Part shown: positions 52,453 through 60,995 of the stretch, one piece after another
How the letters are laid out: each line of letters opens with the position of its first letter
Position numbering within the stretch: the first letter of the stretch is position 1
NCBI RefSeq assembly: GCF_003057875.1
Contig: NZ_PYXZ01000003.1
Coordinates: forward strand, 248,357-312,356
DNA from: Nocardioides currus
GTDB taxonomy: Bacteria; Actinomycetota; Actinomycetes; Propionibacteriales; Nocardioidaceae
DNA length: 64,000 nt
Direction: 5' to 3'
Position numbers and translations under genes: made by a program
The notes under the pieces: model-generated
The model's input: only the letters and a program-made list of their open reading frames with translations
What the model was told of the DNA's origin: nothing
Databases searched by the model: none

Positions 52453-52536
52453 ACTTCTCGAGGGAATTGCGAACTTCTGGGGGTTTGCATGCCCCGGGAT
52501 GTCTCGGTTTCCCCGGCTAGCCGGGGAAACCGAGAC
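52453..52536 (-). repeat. Two-part palindromic element after hisC-like gene (copy B)
   Basis: It begins directly after the aminotransferase stop. On the minus strand it reads: a perfect 36-bp palindrome (52536-52501) with the same 26-bp core as in pabB, then GGGGCATGCAAACCCCC and GAAGTTCGCAA (down to about 52468), then CTCGAGAAGTTC. Order and orientation match the pabB copy. Here it also sits where a bidirectional terminator for two convergent genes would be needed. Confidence 0.85.
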
Positions 52537-52546
52537 AGGAACCTGA

Positions 52547-55500
52547 TCAGCCCCGGTCGGTCACGACCGCGACGCCCTCGATCTTCACCGGCTTGTTCTT
52601 CGCGACGACGATCCGCAGCTTGCCGCTGGTGGGCTTGGCGAGCTTCACCGTCCGGAGCCGGTTGACCTTGTTCTTGCCCTTGAGGCTGAAGGTCTTGACC
52701 CGCTTCTTTCCGATGAACACCTTGACGCTGCCGGCCTTGCGGGCGGTGCTGACCACCAGTGTGACCTGCGTGGCCTTCTTGATCCGCTTGGTGAGCTGGT
52801 CGCCCCGGTCGCGCGAGGTGACGTAGTCACCGCCGAACGCCGCCGCCCTCGTGACCCGCTTCCAGTCGCCCTTCCGCTTCAGCACGTTGTCGTCGTACGG
52901 CACGGTGAAGGTTCGCGTCGCCGGGGTGGCGTCGGCGACGCCGGCCTGGTCGACCGCCGCGACGGCGAAGACGTGGGTGCCCGCGCCGTACGACTTCGTC
53001 AGGCCGCCCGCCGCGCACGGCACGGTCTTGCCGTCGACCGTGCAGACGAAGGTCGACCCGGGCGCCGTCGAGGAGTAGGCGAAGGCCTGCTCGGTCTTCA
53101 GCACGACCGAGTCCTCGGCCGGGCCGGCGGTGATCTTCGTGTCCGGCGCCGGGCTGGCCTGCAGCTTGAACGAGGCGTCGTTGACGTCGAAGAAGTAGTT
53201 GCCGACGGCCTCGATCTTGATCCGCACGTCGGCGGCGGTGACGTTGGGCATCAGCAGCGTCTCGGAGCCGTCGTTGGGCGTCGCGGCCGCGAGCACGGTG
53301 CCAAAGGTGGCACCGCCGTCCGTCGAGGCCGAGATCTTCACCGTCGGCGCGAGGGCCTGGGTGTTGTTGACCGCCCACGTGACCGGGACGGCGGTGCCGC
53401 CGGCCACGGTCGCGCCGGGCGTCGCCTGCGAGGTGACCAGGAACGGACCCGCGGTCGGGTCGAGGTTGAGGGTCACGTCGTCGTACGACAGCCCGCCACC
53501 CGTCGGGTAGAGGTCACGCGCGGTGAGCCGGAAGTGCATGGCCGGCGTCGTGCTGCCGGCCGTGCCGACGTAGCCCGCCCTGGGGAGGTACTCCGAGTAG
53601 CACTCCGTCAGCTTCGGGTCGAGCCGCACGAACGGCACCGGCACCGGCGGCGCCGTCGGGCAGACGCCGGTCGCCGCGTTGGTGTTGCCGCTCAGGATCT
53701 GCGCCATGTCGGGGAAGACCCGCGTCGGGCTGCCGTCGGCGATGTTCTGGTTGGGCGACGGGGTCAGCAGCGAGTCGGCGTCGGAGACCATCGCCTCCTT
53801 GCCGAACACCCGGAACAGCGGGCCGTTGACCTTGGTGTTGCTCACCAGCGCGGTGCCGCCGGTGCGCTCGGGACCACCGGTGTCGTTCTGCTCCCAGAGG
53901 AAGAGCAGCGGGTTGCCGTCGGCGTCGGTGCCCGACCCGGTGAGGGCGAACGGCGTCTGCATCGGCAGCGTCTTGTCGGCCGGTGCGGCCACCGTCGGGT
54001 TGTGGTTGGTGGTGGCCTCGGCAGCGATGCCGCCGTTGTCGGCCGGCCCGCCCTTGGCGGTCTCGCCGACGAGCGTGGTGACGTCGCCGTTGCCGGTGAC
54101 GGTCAGGGCGTCGAAGTCGACGTCGCCGGCGTCGGCGCCGAACACGGTGGGCTCCTCGTTGAAGATCACCTGGAAACCGCGGCTGTCGATCTCGGTCGGG
54201 TCGGGGCGGTAGCCCGTCTCGTCGAAGTCCCACTGAACGACCGACACGTCGGCGCCGGTGGCGGTCTCGATCGCGGCCTCGACACCAGCAGCGGTGTAGT
54301 CGGTGCCGTTGGTCACCGTGACCGGGGTCGAGCCGTCGTAGCTGATGTTGATCGAGTCGGTGCCGTCGAAGTCACGCAGGGAGACCGTCTGCACCTCGAT
54401 GTTGGCGTAGTTGGCGCCCTCCGTGTAGGTCGTCACCTCGTCGACCGTCCGCTGCGAGAAGTAGGGGTCGGAGTGCTCCTGCAGGTTGTCCTGGCGGCAG
54501 ATCCCGGCGTAGGCCATCACCGACGACCCCGAGCCGGGCTCGACCGACGTGGTGCCCTCACGGTTGCCGAGCGAGCAGTTGAGCTGGGTGCCGTTGAAGG
54601 TGTGGTTGCCGGCGAACTGGTGGCCCATCTCGTGGGCGACGTAGTCGATGGCGAAGAAGTCGCCCTTCGGCTCGGGGAGACCGGTGCAGCCCGAGGCCTT
54701 GTAGTCGCCGCCGACGACGCCGAGGAACGCGACGCCGCCGCCGTTGACGCCGAGCGCGATGTGGCCGATGTCGTAGTTGGAGGCACCGACGAGCAGGCCG
54801 AGCACGTTGCGGTTCTCACCGAGCGCGGGGGAGTCGCAGAAGTCGAGCCCACCGGGGACGTCGTCGCTGTCGTCGTCGGGCGTGCCGCCGTCGTCGTACA
54901 GGCTGAAGCAGGGGGCGGAGCCGCACGGACCGTCGGGCCCGGTGGCCTCCTCGTCGGTGTCGAAGTTGAGGTCGTCGGTCGCGTTGACGAGGCGCATCGT
55001 GATCGCCAGGTCGTCGTTGTAGACCTGGTTGACGCGGTTCATCAACGTCACCTTCTCGGCCAGCACGTTGGCGGCGCCGAAGTAGGCGGCGTAGGTCGGG
55101 TCGGAGGTCAGTGCGAGGCGGTAGACCTTGCGGGAGACCGACGCGCCCGCGGTGGTGCGCTCGGCTGCGCGCGCCTCGGCGAGCTTGTCGCCGACGCCCG
55201 CGATCTCTCCCTCGCGGCGGCGCTGCTCGCTGGCGGGGAGGTCGGCGCCGTAGTAGCTCAGGTGCTGCGTGGTGCCGCGGGTGTTGTAGGCCGGGTCGAC
55301 GTACCAGTCGCGCTGGGCGCCCGCGGTCCGCACCGACGCGTGGAAGCCCATCGGGGTGAGGTCGAGCGCGATCGAGGCGAGCGGGTCGTCGACGCCGCGC
55401 CCCGACCAGGTGCCGATCTCCGGGTGCGCGGCGGCGAGCTTGGACTCCATCGTCCGGGTGGGGGTGACGCGGAAGGTCTGGAGGGCGCCCGACGGGTCGG

Positions 55501-55753
55501 GCACCTCGATCTCCGCGGTGCCGGTGCCGGTGGGCAGGTCGGCGCGCAGCGACGCGAGGTCGACCCGCGTGGCGGCGTACTCCTTCGGCTCGACGCGGAC
55601 CTTGCCCCCGGTGGGCGTGAAGCCCTTGAGGGAGGTGAAGGACCCGTCGTCGGGAGCGGCCGACGCGAGGCTGGTCATCGTCGCCGGCAGCACCCCCGCT
55701 CCCAGGACCAGCGTGACCGTGACAGCAAGACGACGAACACCGGCAGTGCGCAA
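52547..55753 (-). CDS. Secreted metzincin metallopeptidase (reprolysin-like)
   Basis: 1,068 residues from TTG 55753, which has AGGGG eight bases upstream and starts a clean signal peptide (LRTAGVRRLAVTVTLVLGAG ... ASA). A longer reading from ATG 55804 would bury the signal. A propeptide-like region is followed by the catalytic domain with HEMGHQFAGNH (HExxHxxGxxH: His374, His378, His384) and the Met-turn SVMAYAG. An unusual inserted segment of about 100 residues (VQTVSLRDFDGTDSINISY on) and Ig/FN3-like domains follow. The C-terminal region is basic (KRIKKATQVTLVVSTARKAGSVKVFIG). Extracellular protease; substrate unknown. Confidence 0.88.
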   Translation of the reverse strand: MRTAGVRRLAVTVTLVLGAGVLPATMTSLASAAPDDGSFTSLKGFTPTGGKVRVEPKEYAATRVDLASLRADLPTGTGTAEIEVPDPSGALQTFRVTPTRTMESKLAAAHPEIGTWSGRGVDDPLASIALDLTPMGFHASVRTAGAQRDWYVDPAYNTRGTTQHLSYYGADLPASEQRRREGEIAGVGDKLAEARAAERTTAGASVSRKVYRLALTSDPTYAAYFGAANVLAEKVTLMNRVNQVYNDDLAITMRLVNATDDLNFDTDEEATGPDGPCGSAPCFSLYDDGGTPDDDSDDVPGGLDFCDSPALGENRNVLGLLVGASNYDIGHIALGVNGGGVAFLGVVGGDYKASGCTGLPEPKGDFFAIDYVAHEMGHQFAGNHTFNGTQLNCSLGNREGTTSVEPGSGSSVMAYAGICRQDNLQEHSDPYFSQRTVDEVTTYTEGANYANIEVQTVSLRDFDGTDSINISYDGSTPVTVTNGTDYTAAGVEAAIETATGADVSVVQWDFDETGYRPDPTEIDSRGFQVIFNEEPTVFGADAGDVDFDALTVTGNGDVTTLVGETAKGGPADNGGIAAEATTNHNPTVAAPADKTLPMQTPFALTGSGTDADGNPLLFLWEQNDTGGPERTGGTALVSNTKVNGPLFRVFGKEAMVSDADSLLTPSPNQNIADGSPTRVFPDMAQILSGNTNAATGVCPTAPPVPVPFVRLDPKLTECYSEYLPRAGYVGTAGSTTPAMHFRLTARDLYPTGGGLSYDDVTLNLDPTAGPFLVTSQATPGATVAGGTAVPVTWAVNNTQALAPTVKISASTDGGATFGTVLAAATPNDGSETLLMPNVTAADVRIKIEAVGNYFFDVNDASFKLQASPAPDTKITAGPAEDSVVLKTEQAFAYSSTAPGSTFVCTVDGKTVPCAAGGLTKSYGAGTHVFAVAAVDQAGVADATPATRTFTVPYDDNVLKRKGDWKRVTRAAAFGGDYVTSRDRGDQLTKRIKKATQVTLVVSTARKAGSVKVFIGKKRVKTFSLKGKNKVNRLRTVKLAKPTSGKLRIVVAKNKPVKIEGVAVVTDRG

Positions 55754-55874
55754 GGCAGATTCCCCTCGAGTGGCGTGGAGATTGCACTCAAGCACCGTTT
55801 TCACCCCAGCGCCAGAGTCGGGATCCGAAGGGGTGGGACCCGGACAGCGGGCACGTGCGTGCGCCGAGCGGACG

Positions 55875-57140
55875 TCAGTGGTCGACGGGGACCGGGGCGG
55901 CCTGGGCCCGGTCCATCGACCGGAAGGACGGCACCCGGGTCGGGGCCATCGTCGTCGCGGCGTAGGCGATTCCGGCGACGAGCAGCGCGGGCGCCAGGCC
56001 GATCCCGGCGACGGCGAGGCCGCCGAGGATCCCGCCGAGCGGCATCAGCGACCAGCAGATCGCGGTGTTGAGCGACGAGACCCGGCCCAGCAGCGGCTCG
56101 GGGATCCGCTCGAGGATGACGGCGCCGAGGATCGGGTTGAGGAACCCGGACGCCAGCCCGGCAAGGGCCATCACGGCGAACACCGCCCAGAGCGGGGAGT
56201 CGAACGCCATCACCAGGAACCGGGGTGCGCCGGCGACCAGGAAGGCGAGGACGTAGGTGCGGTAGCGCGGCAGCGTCTCGCCCCACTTCGCGGCGATCAG
56301 CGCGCCGACCACCGAGGCGCCGCTCATGACGGCGAAGAGCGTCCCGAGCACGGCCACCCCCGCGCCGGAGTCCTTGGCCCACACCGGTGCGAGCACGGCC
56401 GACCACGCCTGGTCGATCAGGTTGGTGACGGCGACCATCGCGCAGATCGCGACCAGCACGGGCTCGGTCCGCAGGAACCGCCAGCCCTCCACCAGCTCCT
56501 GGGCGTACGTCGATGCGTCGGCCGCCTCCGCCCGCGGGACGGGCTTGCCCAGCCCGGTCGTGGCCAGCCCGAAGACGACGAACGAGACGAGGAAGGAGAA
56601 CGCGTCGACGTACAACGCGTTGGCGGCGCCGATCCCCGCCACCAGCAGCCCGGCGAGGGCAGCACCGAGCATGGTGGACGTGCGCTCGATCGCGCCGGAC
56701 AGTCCGGTGACCCGCTCGAGGGAGACGCCGGCGACGCGGGCGATCTCCGGCGTCATCGCGGCCTTGCCGGCGTCGCCCGGCCCGCGCAGGGCGCCGGCGA
56801 GCGCGACCAGGCCCAGCAGCAGCGGGAAGCCGAGGTGGCCGAGGTGGTGCAGCAGCGGGATGGCGCCGACCACGAACGCCGACGCGAGGTCGCAGGCCAG
56901 GGTGACGCGGCGGGGGCCGACGCGGTCGAGGAGCGGTCCGCCGAGCGCCTTGAAGACCACCAGCGGCGTGATCTCGAACGCCGCGACGAGGCCGGTCTGG
57001 GTCGCCGAGCCGGTGGTCGAGAGGACGAACCACGGCACCGCGATCATCGAGATGCGGGTGCCGACGAACGACACGCCTTCGGCGGTCAGGCCGCCGACCA
57101 GGGGGGCCCGTCGGGTCAGCGTGGTCGTGGGCGTGCTCAT
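55875..57140 (-). CDS. MFS transporter
   Basis: 421 residues, about twelve membrane helices, of the drug-efflux-like actinobacterial group (GRVSSLNTAICWSLMPLGGILGG; LDRVGPRRVTLACDLASAFVVG). ATG 57140 overlaps the ArsR regulator stop by ATGA, so the regulator and transporter are coupled. It probably exports a toxic compound sensed by the regulator. The 121 nt between it and the metzincin start (55754-55874) shows nothing notable. Confidence 0.88.
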   Translation of the reverse strand: MSTPTTTLTRRAPLVGGLTAEGVSFVGTRISMIAVPWFVLSTTGSATQTGLVAAFEITPLVVFKALGGPLLDRVGPRRVTLACDLASAFVVGAIPLLHHLGHLGFPLLLGLVALAGALRGPGDAGKAAMTPEIARVAGVSLERVTGLSGAIERTSTMLGAALAGLLVAGIGAANALYVDAFSFLVSFVVFGLATTGLGKPVPRAEAADASTYAQELVEGWRFLRTEPVLVAICAMVAVTNLIDQAWSAVLAPVWAKDSGAGVAVLGTLFAVMSGASVVGALIAAKWGETLPRYRTYVLAFLVAGAPRFLVMAFDSPLWAVFAVMALAGLASGFLNPILGAVILERIPEPLLGRVSSLNTAICWSLMPLGGILGGLAVAGIGLAPALLVAGIAYAATTMAPTRVPSFRSMDRAQAAPVPVDH

Positions 57141-57688
57141 GTGTGGGCCCCCGGTCGCGGGAAGGCGTTGAGGTTGACCGCGAAGGGGGCCGCGGTCTCG
57201 TCGTCGCTGTGGGGCGTCTCCTCGATGATCGCCGTCAGCCGCTCCACGAGCGCCTGGGCGCCGGGCGGGGTCAACGAGCGCTCCCAGTCGCTGAGCGTGC
57301 CGACCTTCCTCCACGGCTCGGGCAGCGAGTGCATCTCGGCCACCGCGGCACGCAACCGGTCGCCGTACGCGAGGGCCACGGTCAGGAGGTAGGCCTCGAT
57401 GTCCTCCTCGGACTCGCCCTGGCCCTCGAAGTCGGTGCGGGTGCTGTCGTGCGCCGCGCGCCACCAGCGGTCGCGTGCGTTGCCGCGCTCGGTGTCCTCG
57501 AGGATGAAGCCGTGCTGCGCGAGCTGGCGCAGGTGGTAGGACGTCGCGCCGGTGTTGAGGTCGAGCCGCTGCGCGAGCGTGGTCGCGGTCGCGGGCCCCT
57601 CGGTGCGGAGCAGGCCGAGCATCTTCAGCCGGACGGGGTGGCTCAGGGCGCGGAGACCGGCGATGTCGGGGGTGACGGAGGAGGCCAT
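57137..57688 (-). CDS. ArsR-type winged-helix regulator
   Basis: 183 residues. The HTH is LRALSHPVRLKMLGLLRTEGPATATTLAQRLDLNTGATSYHLRQLAQHGFI, followed by a helical C-terminal half that is longer than metal-sensing ArsR proteins and has no Cys pair, so it senses an organic ligand or none. ATG 57688 is preceded by TACGCT six bases away and by a palindromic operator. It likely autoregulates and controls the coupled MFS gene. Confidence 0.88.
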   Translation of the reverse strand: MASSVTPDIAGLRALSHPVRLKMLGLLRTEGPATATTLAQRLDLNTGATSYHLRQLAQHGFILEDTERGNARDRWWRAAHDSTRTDFEGQGESEEDIEAYLLTVALAYGDRLRAAVAEMHSLPEPWRKVGTLSDWERSLTPPGAQALVERLTAIIEETPHSDDETAAPFAVNLNAFPRPGAHT

Positions 57689-57694
57689 GGTCTG

Positions 57695-57735
57695 AGCGTA
57701 GAACTGCAAAGAGTCATTTGCAAACACTTCTTTGC
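57695..57735 (-). promoter_or_regulatory. Promoter and nested palindromic operator of the ArsR-MFS operon
   Basis: Minus strand -10 TACGCT (57700-57695), 6 nt from the ATG. Just upstream GCAAAGA (57706-57712) and TCTTTGC (57729-57735) flank TTTGCAAA (57717-57724), all centred on 57720.5. The half-site TTTGC/GCAAA is repeated, and the site covers the -35 region, as expected for self-repression. Confidence 0.7.
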
Positions 57736-57785
57736 GGTACGGCGATCTACCCGATCATGGGCGTGACCGGCCCCGGCGTCATGGC

Positions 57786-57791
57786 TAGCGT
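57786..57791 (+). promoter_or_regulatory. -10 element TAGCGT for leaderless secreted-protein gene
   Basis: TAGCGT is followed by six bases and GTG 57798. Confidence 0.5.
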
Positions 57792-57797
57792 CGAGCC

Positions 57798-59486
57798 GTG
57801 GGCCAGCGTGCGGGCACGACCAGGGGCAGGGGCAGACGGGCGGCACTCGTCACCGCCACCGTCGGCGCGCTCGTCACGGCCCTGCTGCTCGTGCCCGGCG
57901 CGGCGCAGGCCGCGCCCCCGGCCAACGACGCCTTCGCCGCCGCGGCCGACCTCGGCTCGGCGGTCCCGGCGGTCGCCGTCGGGTCCAACGTCGAGGCCAC
58001 GACCGAGGCCGGCGAACCGCTGGTGCGAGGAGCGAGCGAGGCGACGGGGACGATCTGGTGGAGGTGGACCGCACCCGCGACGGCCCGCTACCGCGTCGAC
58101 CTGTGCGCCACCACGCCGGTCTTCACCGCGACCCTGGCCGTGTTCAGCGGCGCGAGCGTGTCCGGGCTGACCAACGTCACGGCGGTCGGGGACGGGCTCA
58201 CCGGCGCGGCGCCGAACTCCTACCTCGGGGGCAAGTGCGCCGACCTCGACCTGCCGGCCGCGGCGTTCGACGCGGTCGCCGGCACGACGTACAGCATCGC
58301 CGTCGGCGGGGTGGGCGGCTCGACGAGCTCGAGCATCGCGCTGGCCCTGAGCCGTCCGGCGCCCAACGACGACCACGCCAACGCCGTCGACCTGGGCTCG
58401 GCCGTCCCGGCGACCGGCAGCGGCAGCAACGTCGGCGCCTCGGTCGAGGCCGGCGAGCCGCTCACCCGCAACATCTTCCAGGCCTCCGGCACGATCTGGT
58501 GGACCTGGACGCCACCGGTCACCGCCCGCTACCGCGTCGACATCTGCTCCTCGTCGCCGGTGCTCGTCGGGACGCTCGGGGTCTTCACCGGACCGAACGT
58601 CGCCGCGCTGGCCAATGCGTCGTCGGTCGGCACGGGTCGTACGGCGGCGACGCCCGACTATCCCGGCGGCCAGTGCCCGGACACCCGGGTGGTGGCGGTC
58701 GCGTTCGACGCGGTGGTCGGCACGACCTACGCCATCGCCGCCGGGGGTGCCGGGGGCACGACCAGCAGCAACATCGTGCTGCACCTGAGCCGGCCCGCGG
58801 TCAACGACAACTTCGCCAACGCCCTCGACCTGGGGTCTGCCGTCCCGGCCTCGGCGACCGGCAGCAACGTCGGCGCCTCCGACGAGGTCGGGGAGCCCCT
58901 CGCCCGTGGTGGCGTGACCGGCACCGGCACCGTGTGGTGGAGCTGGACGGCGCCGGCTGCCGGCCGCTACCGCGTGGACCTCTGCTCCACCCAGCCCGCG
59001 TTCAACGGCACCCTCGCGGTCTATACGGGTACGGCGGTGATCGCCCTGACCAACCGGACCACCCTCGGCACCGGGCGGACGCCGGCCGCCAAGCCCTACC
59101 CCGGTGGCCAGTGCGCCACCTCGAGCCTGCCGGCGGCCGCCTTCGACGCCACGGCCGGCACGACCTACCGCTTCGCCGCCGGCGGCTCGGCGGGCGCGAG
59201 CAGCCCGAAGCTCGTCCTGCGCGTCTCGCGGGCCGTCCAGTCCTGCGCCGACGCGTCCAGGGCGCTGCGCTCCGCCCGGTCGACGCTGGCCCGGGCGGTG
59301 AGGAAGACCGCCGTGGCCACCCGGCGCGCGCGGGCCGCGACCAGGCTGGCGAAGGCGCAGCCGAGCGCCAAGCACGCCGCCGCGGCGAAGAAGGCGAAGG
59401 CCCGGGCCACGAAGGCGAGGGCGAAGCAGCGCGCGGCCGCTCGGGACCTCAGGCAGGCGAAGGCCGCCCGGGCGAAGGCCTGCTGA
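57798..59486 (+). CDS. Secreted protein with three beta-sandwich repeats and an Ala/Lys/Arg helical tail
   Basis: 562 residues. A signal peptide (1-38, ending GAAQA) precedes three repeats of about 140 residues. Each begins NDxFANAxDLGSAVP, contains GTIWWxWTxPxxxRYRVDLC and ends with GTTYxxAxGG and a conserved Cys pair. This PPC-like wording suggests beta-sandwich binding modules. The last ~80 residues are a helical Ala/Lys/Arg-rich segment flanked by Cys (SCADASRALRSARSTLARAV ... RAKAC), the terminal residue being Cys. I do not recognise a family. It overlaps the convergent DUF6069-like gene by 38 bp. Confidence 0.75.
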   Translation: MGQRAGTTRGRGRRAALVTATVGALVTALLLVPGAAQAAPPANDAFAAAADLGSAVPAVAVGSNVEATTEAGEPLVRGASEATGTIWWRWTAPATARYRVDLCATTPVFTATLAVFSGASVSGLTNVTAVGDGLTGAAPNSYLGGKCADLDLPAAAFDAVAGTTYSIAVGGVGGSTSSSIALALSRPAPNDDHANAVDLGSAVPATGSGSNVGASVEAGEPLTRNIFQASGTIWWTWTPPVTARYRVDICSSSPVLVGTLGVFTGPNVAALANASSVGTGRTAATPDYPGGQCPDTRVVAVAFDAVVGTTYAIAAGGAGGTTSSNIVLHLSRPAVNDNFANALDLGSAVPASATGSNVGASDEVGEPLARGGVTGTGTVWWSWTAPAAGRYRVDLCSTQPAFNGTLAVYTGTAVIALTNRTTLGTGRTPAAKPYPGGQCATSSLPAAAFDATAGTTYRFAAGGSAGASSPKLVLRVSRAVQSCADASRALRSARSTLARAVRKTAVATRRARAATRLAKAQPSAKHAAAAKKAKARATKARAKQRAAARDLRQAKAARAKAC

Positions 59487-59889
59487 GGCCCCGCGCCAGG
59501 GCCGGGACGACCACGGCTGCGGCCGCGAGGTGCAGCACGACCAGCGCGAGGGACGTCGCCGCGCTCGCGCCGACCAGGAAGGGCGGCACCAGCGAGACGA
59601 GCGTCAGCGCGAGCGCCGTACGCACGAAGACGTGGGCAGGTCGGGAGGCCCAGCGGAGCAGGGCCGCGGCGATCAGCACCCCGATCACCGAGAAGAAGCC
59701 GGTCACCACCGCGACGCCGGACACCGGGATCGTCTCCCCGCCCTCGGGGACCTCGAGCGTGACACCCACCGCTCGCGCCAGGGCGGCGAGCAGCGCGGTC
59801 ACCACCATCGCGGCCCCGGTCGCGAGCAGGCCGAGGACGGCCAGGCGCCCGAGGCGGTGTCCCGCCCCGGGCACGGTCACGGCAGTCAT
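59449..59889 (-). CDS. Four-helix membrane protein resembling DUF6069
   Basis: 146 residues with four predicted helices (LAVLGLLATGAAMVVTALLAALA; GVAVVTGFFSVIGVLIAAALL; LALTLVSLVPPFLVG; SLALVVLHLAAAAVVVPALA). This matches the DUF6069 group often linked to ECF sigma genes. ATG 59889 overlaps the sigma stop by 4 nt, so it may sense or modulate that sigma factor. The 3' end overlaps the opposite gene by 38 bp, so transcripts would be antisense there. Confidence 0.75.
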   Translation of the reverse strand: MTAVTVPGAGHRLGRLAVLGLLATGAAMVVTALLAALARAVGVTLEVPEGGETIPVSGVAVVTGFFSVIGVLIAAALLRWASRPAHVFVRTALALTLVSLVPPFLVGASAATSLALVVLHLAAAAVVVPALARGLSRPSPGRPSPA

Positions 59890-60899
59890 CGCGACACCTC
59901 GTCGGTCGCCGCCGGCAGGCTCGCCGGGAGTCCCAGGTGGACGAACTGCTCGGGGCCGAAGATGGTGACCTCGGTGATCGACCCGCCGCTGACGCGCAAC
60001 ACGTCGATGGCCAGCGGGAGGTGGGCCGACGCCTCCTCGTGCCAGGTGTAGTAGCCGATCGCCGGCTGCCGGTTCACCGCGGTCGGGACGCCGCGGAGAC
60101 CGGTCATCTCGGGGTAGCCGCCCTCGATCCAGTCGGCCAGGACGGCGTCACGGCCGACGATCAGGCCCGGCGTCGGCGGCATCGCGAACCGGACGTCGTC
60201 GCGCAGCATGGTGGCGATCGCGTCGATGTCGGTCGCCATGCTGGCCTCGGTGAAGCGACGCACCAGGTCGCGGTTGTCGGTGTCGTCCTCACCGCCCGTC
60301 CACTCGTGCCGTTCGGGCGGCAGGTGCTCCCGCATCCCCGCCCGGGCCCGCTGCAGCGCGCTGTTGACGGAGTTGACCGAGTCGCCGAGCAGGTCGGCGA
60401 CGTCCTTCGCCGGCCAGCCGACGACGTCGCGCAGGATCAGCGCCGCCCGCGGCCTAGGCGCGAGGTGCTGCACCGCGACGACGTAGGCCAGCTCGACCGT
60501 CTCCCGCGCGAGTGCCGCGGTCTCGGGCTCGTCGGCCTCGTCCGCGGTCAGCTCGTCGAGCAGGCGGTCGGGATAGGGCTGGAGCCACAGCACCTCGCCG
60601 CCGGTGGCCGGCTCCGGTCGCCGCTTGGCGAGCAGGTCGAGGCAGGCGTTGGTGGCGATGCGGTAGAGCCACGCGCGGAAGCTCGCGCGCCCCTCGAACG
60701 TCTCGCGCCGTCGCCAGGCGCGCAGGAACGTCTCCTGCACGGCGTCCTCGGCGTCCTGGAACGACCCGAGCATCCGGTAGCAGTGCACGTGCAGCTCGCG
60801 CCGGTGCCGCTCGGCGTGCCCCGTGAAGGCCGCCTCGTCCGTCCCGTCCAGCTCCTGCACGTCGATCTCCTTCGGCTGCGTGCTCACGCTCATCCTCAT
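59886..60899 (-). CDS. ECF sigma factor with C-terminal SnoaL-like domain
   Basis: 337 residues. Region 2 (HVHCYRMLGSFQDAEDAVQETFLRAWRRRETFEGRASFRAWLYRIATNACLDLL) and region 4 (LAPRPRAALILRDVVGWPAKDVADLLGDSVNSVNSALQRARAGM) are followed by a SnoaL/NTF2-like domain (about 215-330). This is the SigG/TIGR02960-type architecture, in which the extra domain regulates the sigma factor in place of an anti-sigma protein. ATG 60899 is chosen for AGAGG five bases upstream; ATG 60893 and GTG 60905 are close alternatives. Confidence 0.88.
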   Translation of the reverse strand: MRMSVSTQPKEIDVQELDGTDEAAFTGHAERHRRELHVHCYRMLGSFQDAEDAVQETFLRAWRRRETFEGRASFRAWLYRIATNACLDLLAKRRPEPATGGEVLWLQPYPDRLLDELTADEADEPETAALARETVELAYVVAVQHLAPRPRAALILRDVVGWPAKDVADLLGDSVNSVNSALQRARAGMREHLPPERHEWTGGEDDTDNRDLVRRFTEASMATDIDAIATMLRDDVRFAMPPTPGLIVGRDAVLADWIEGGYPEMTGLRGVPTAVNRQPAIGYYTWHEEASAHLPLAIDVLRVSGGSITEVTIFGPEQFVHLGLPASLPAATDEVSR

Positions 60900-60995
60900 C
60901 CTCACCTCTCGTGTCCGGTCGTGGATATGACGCCGGCGGCGGCGAGAACTCATCACCCCGTTCGCTTCGAAGGTTGAAAGTGCGATGATCGAGGC

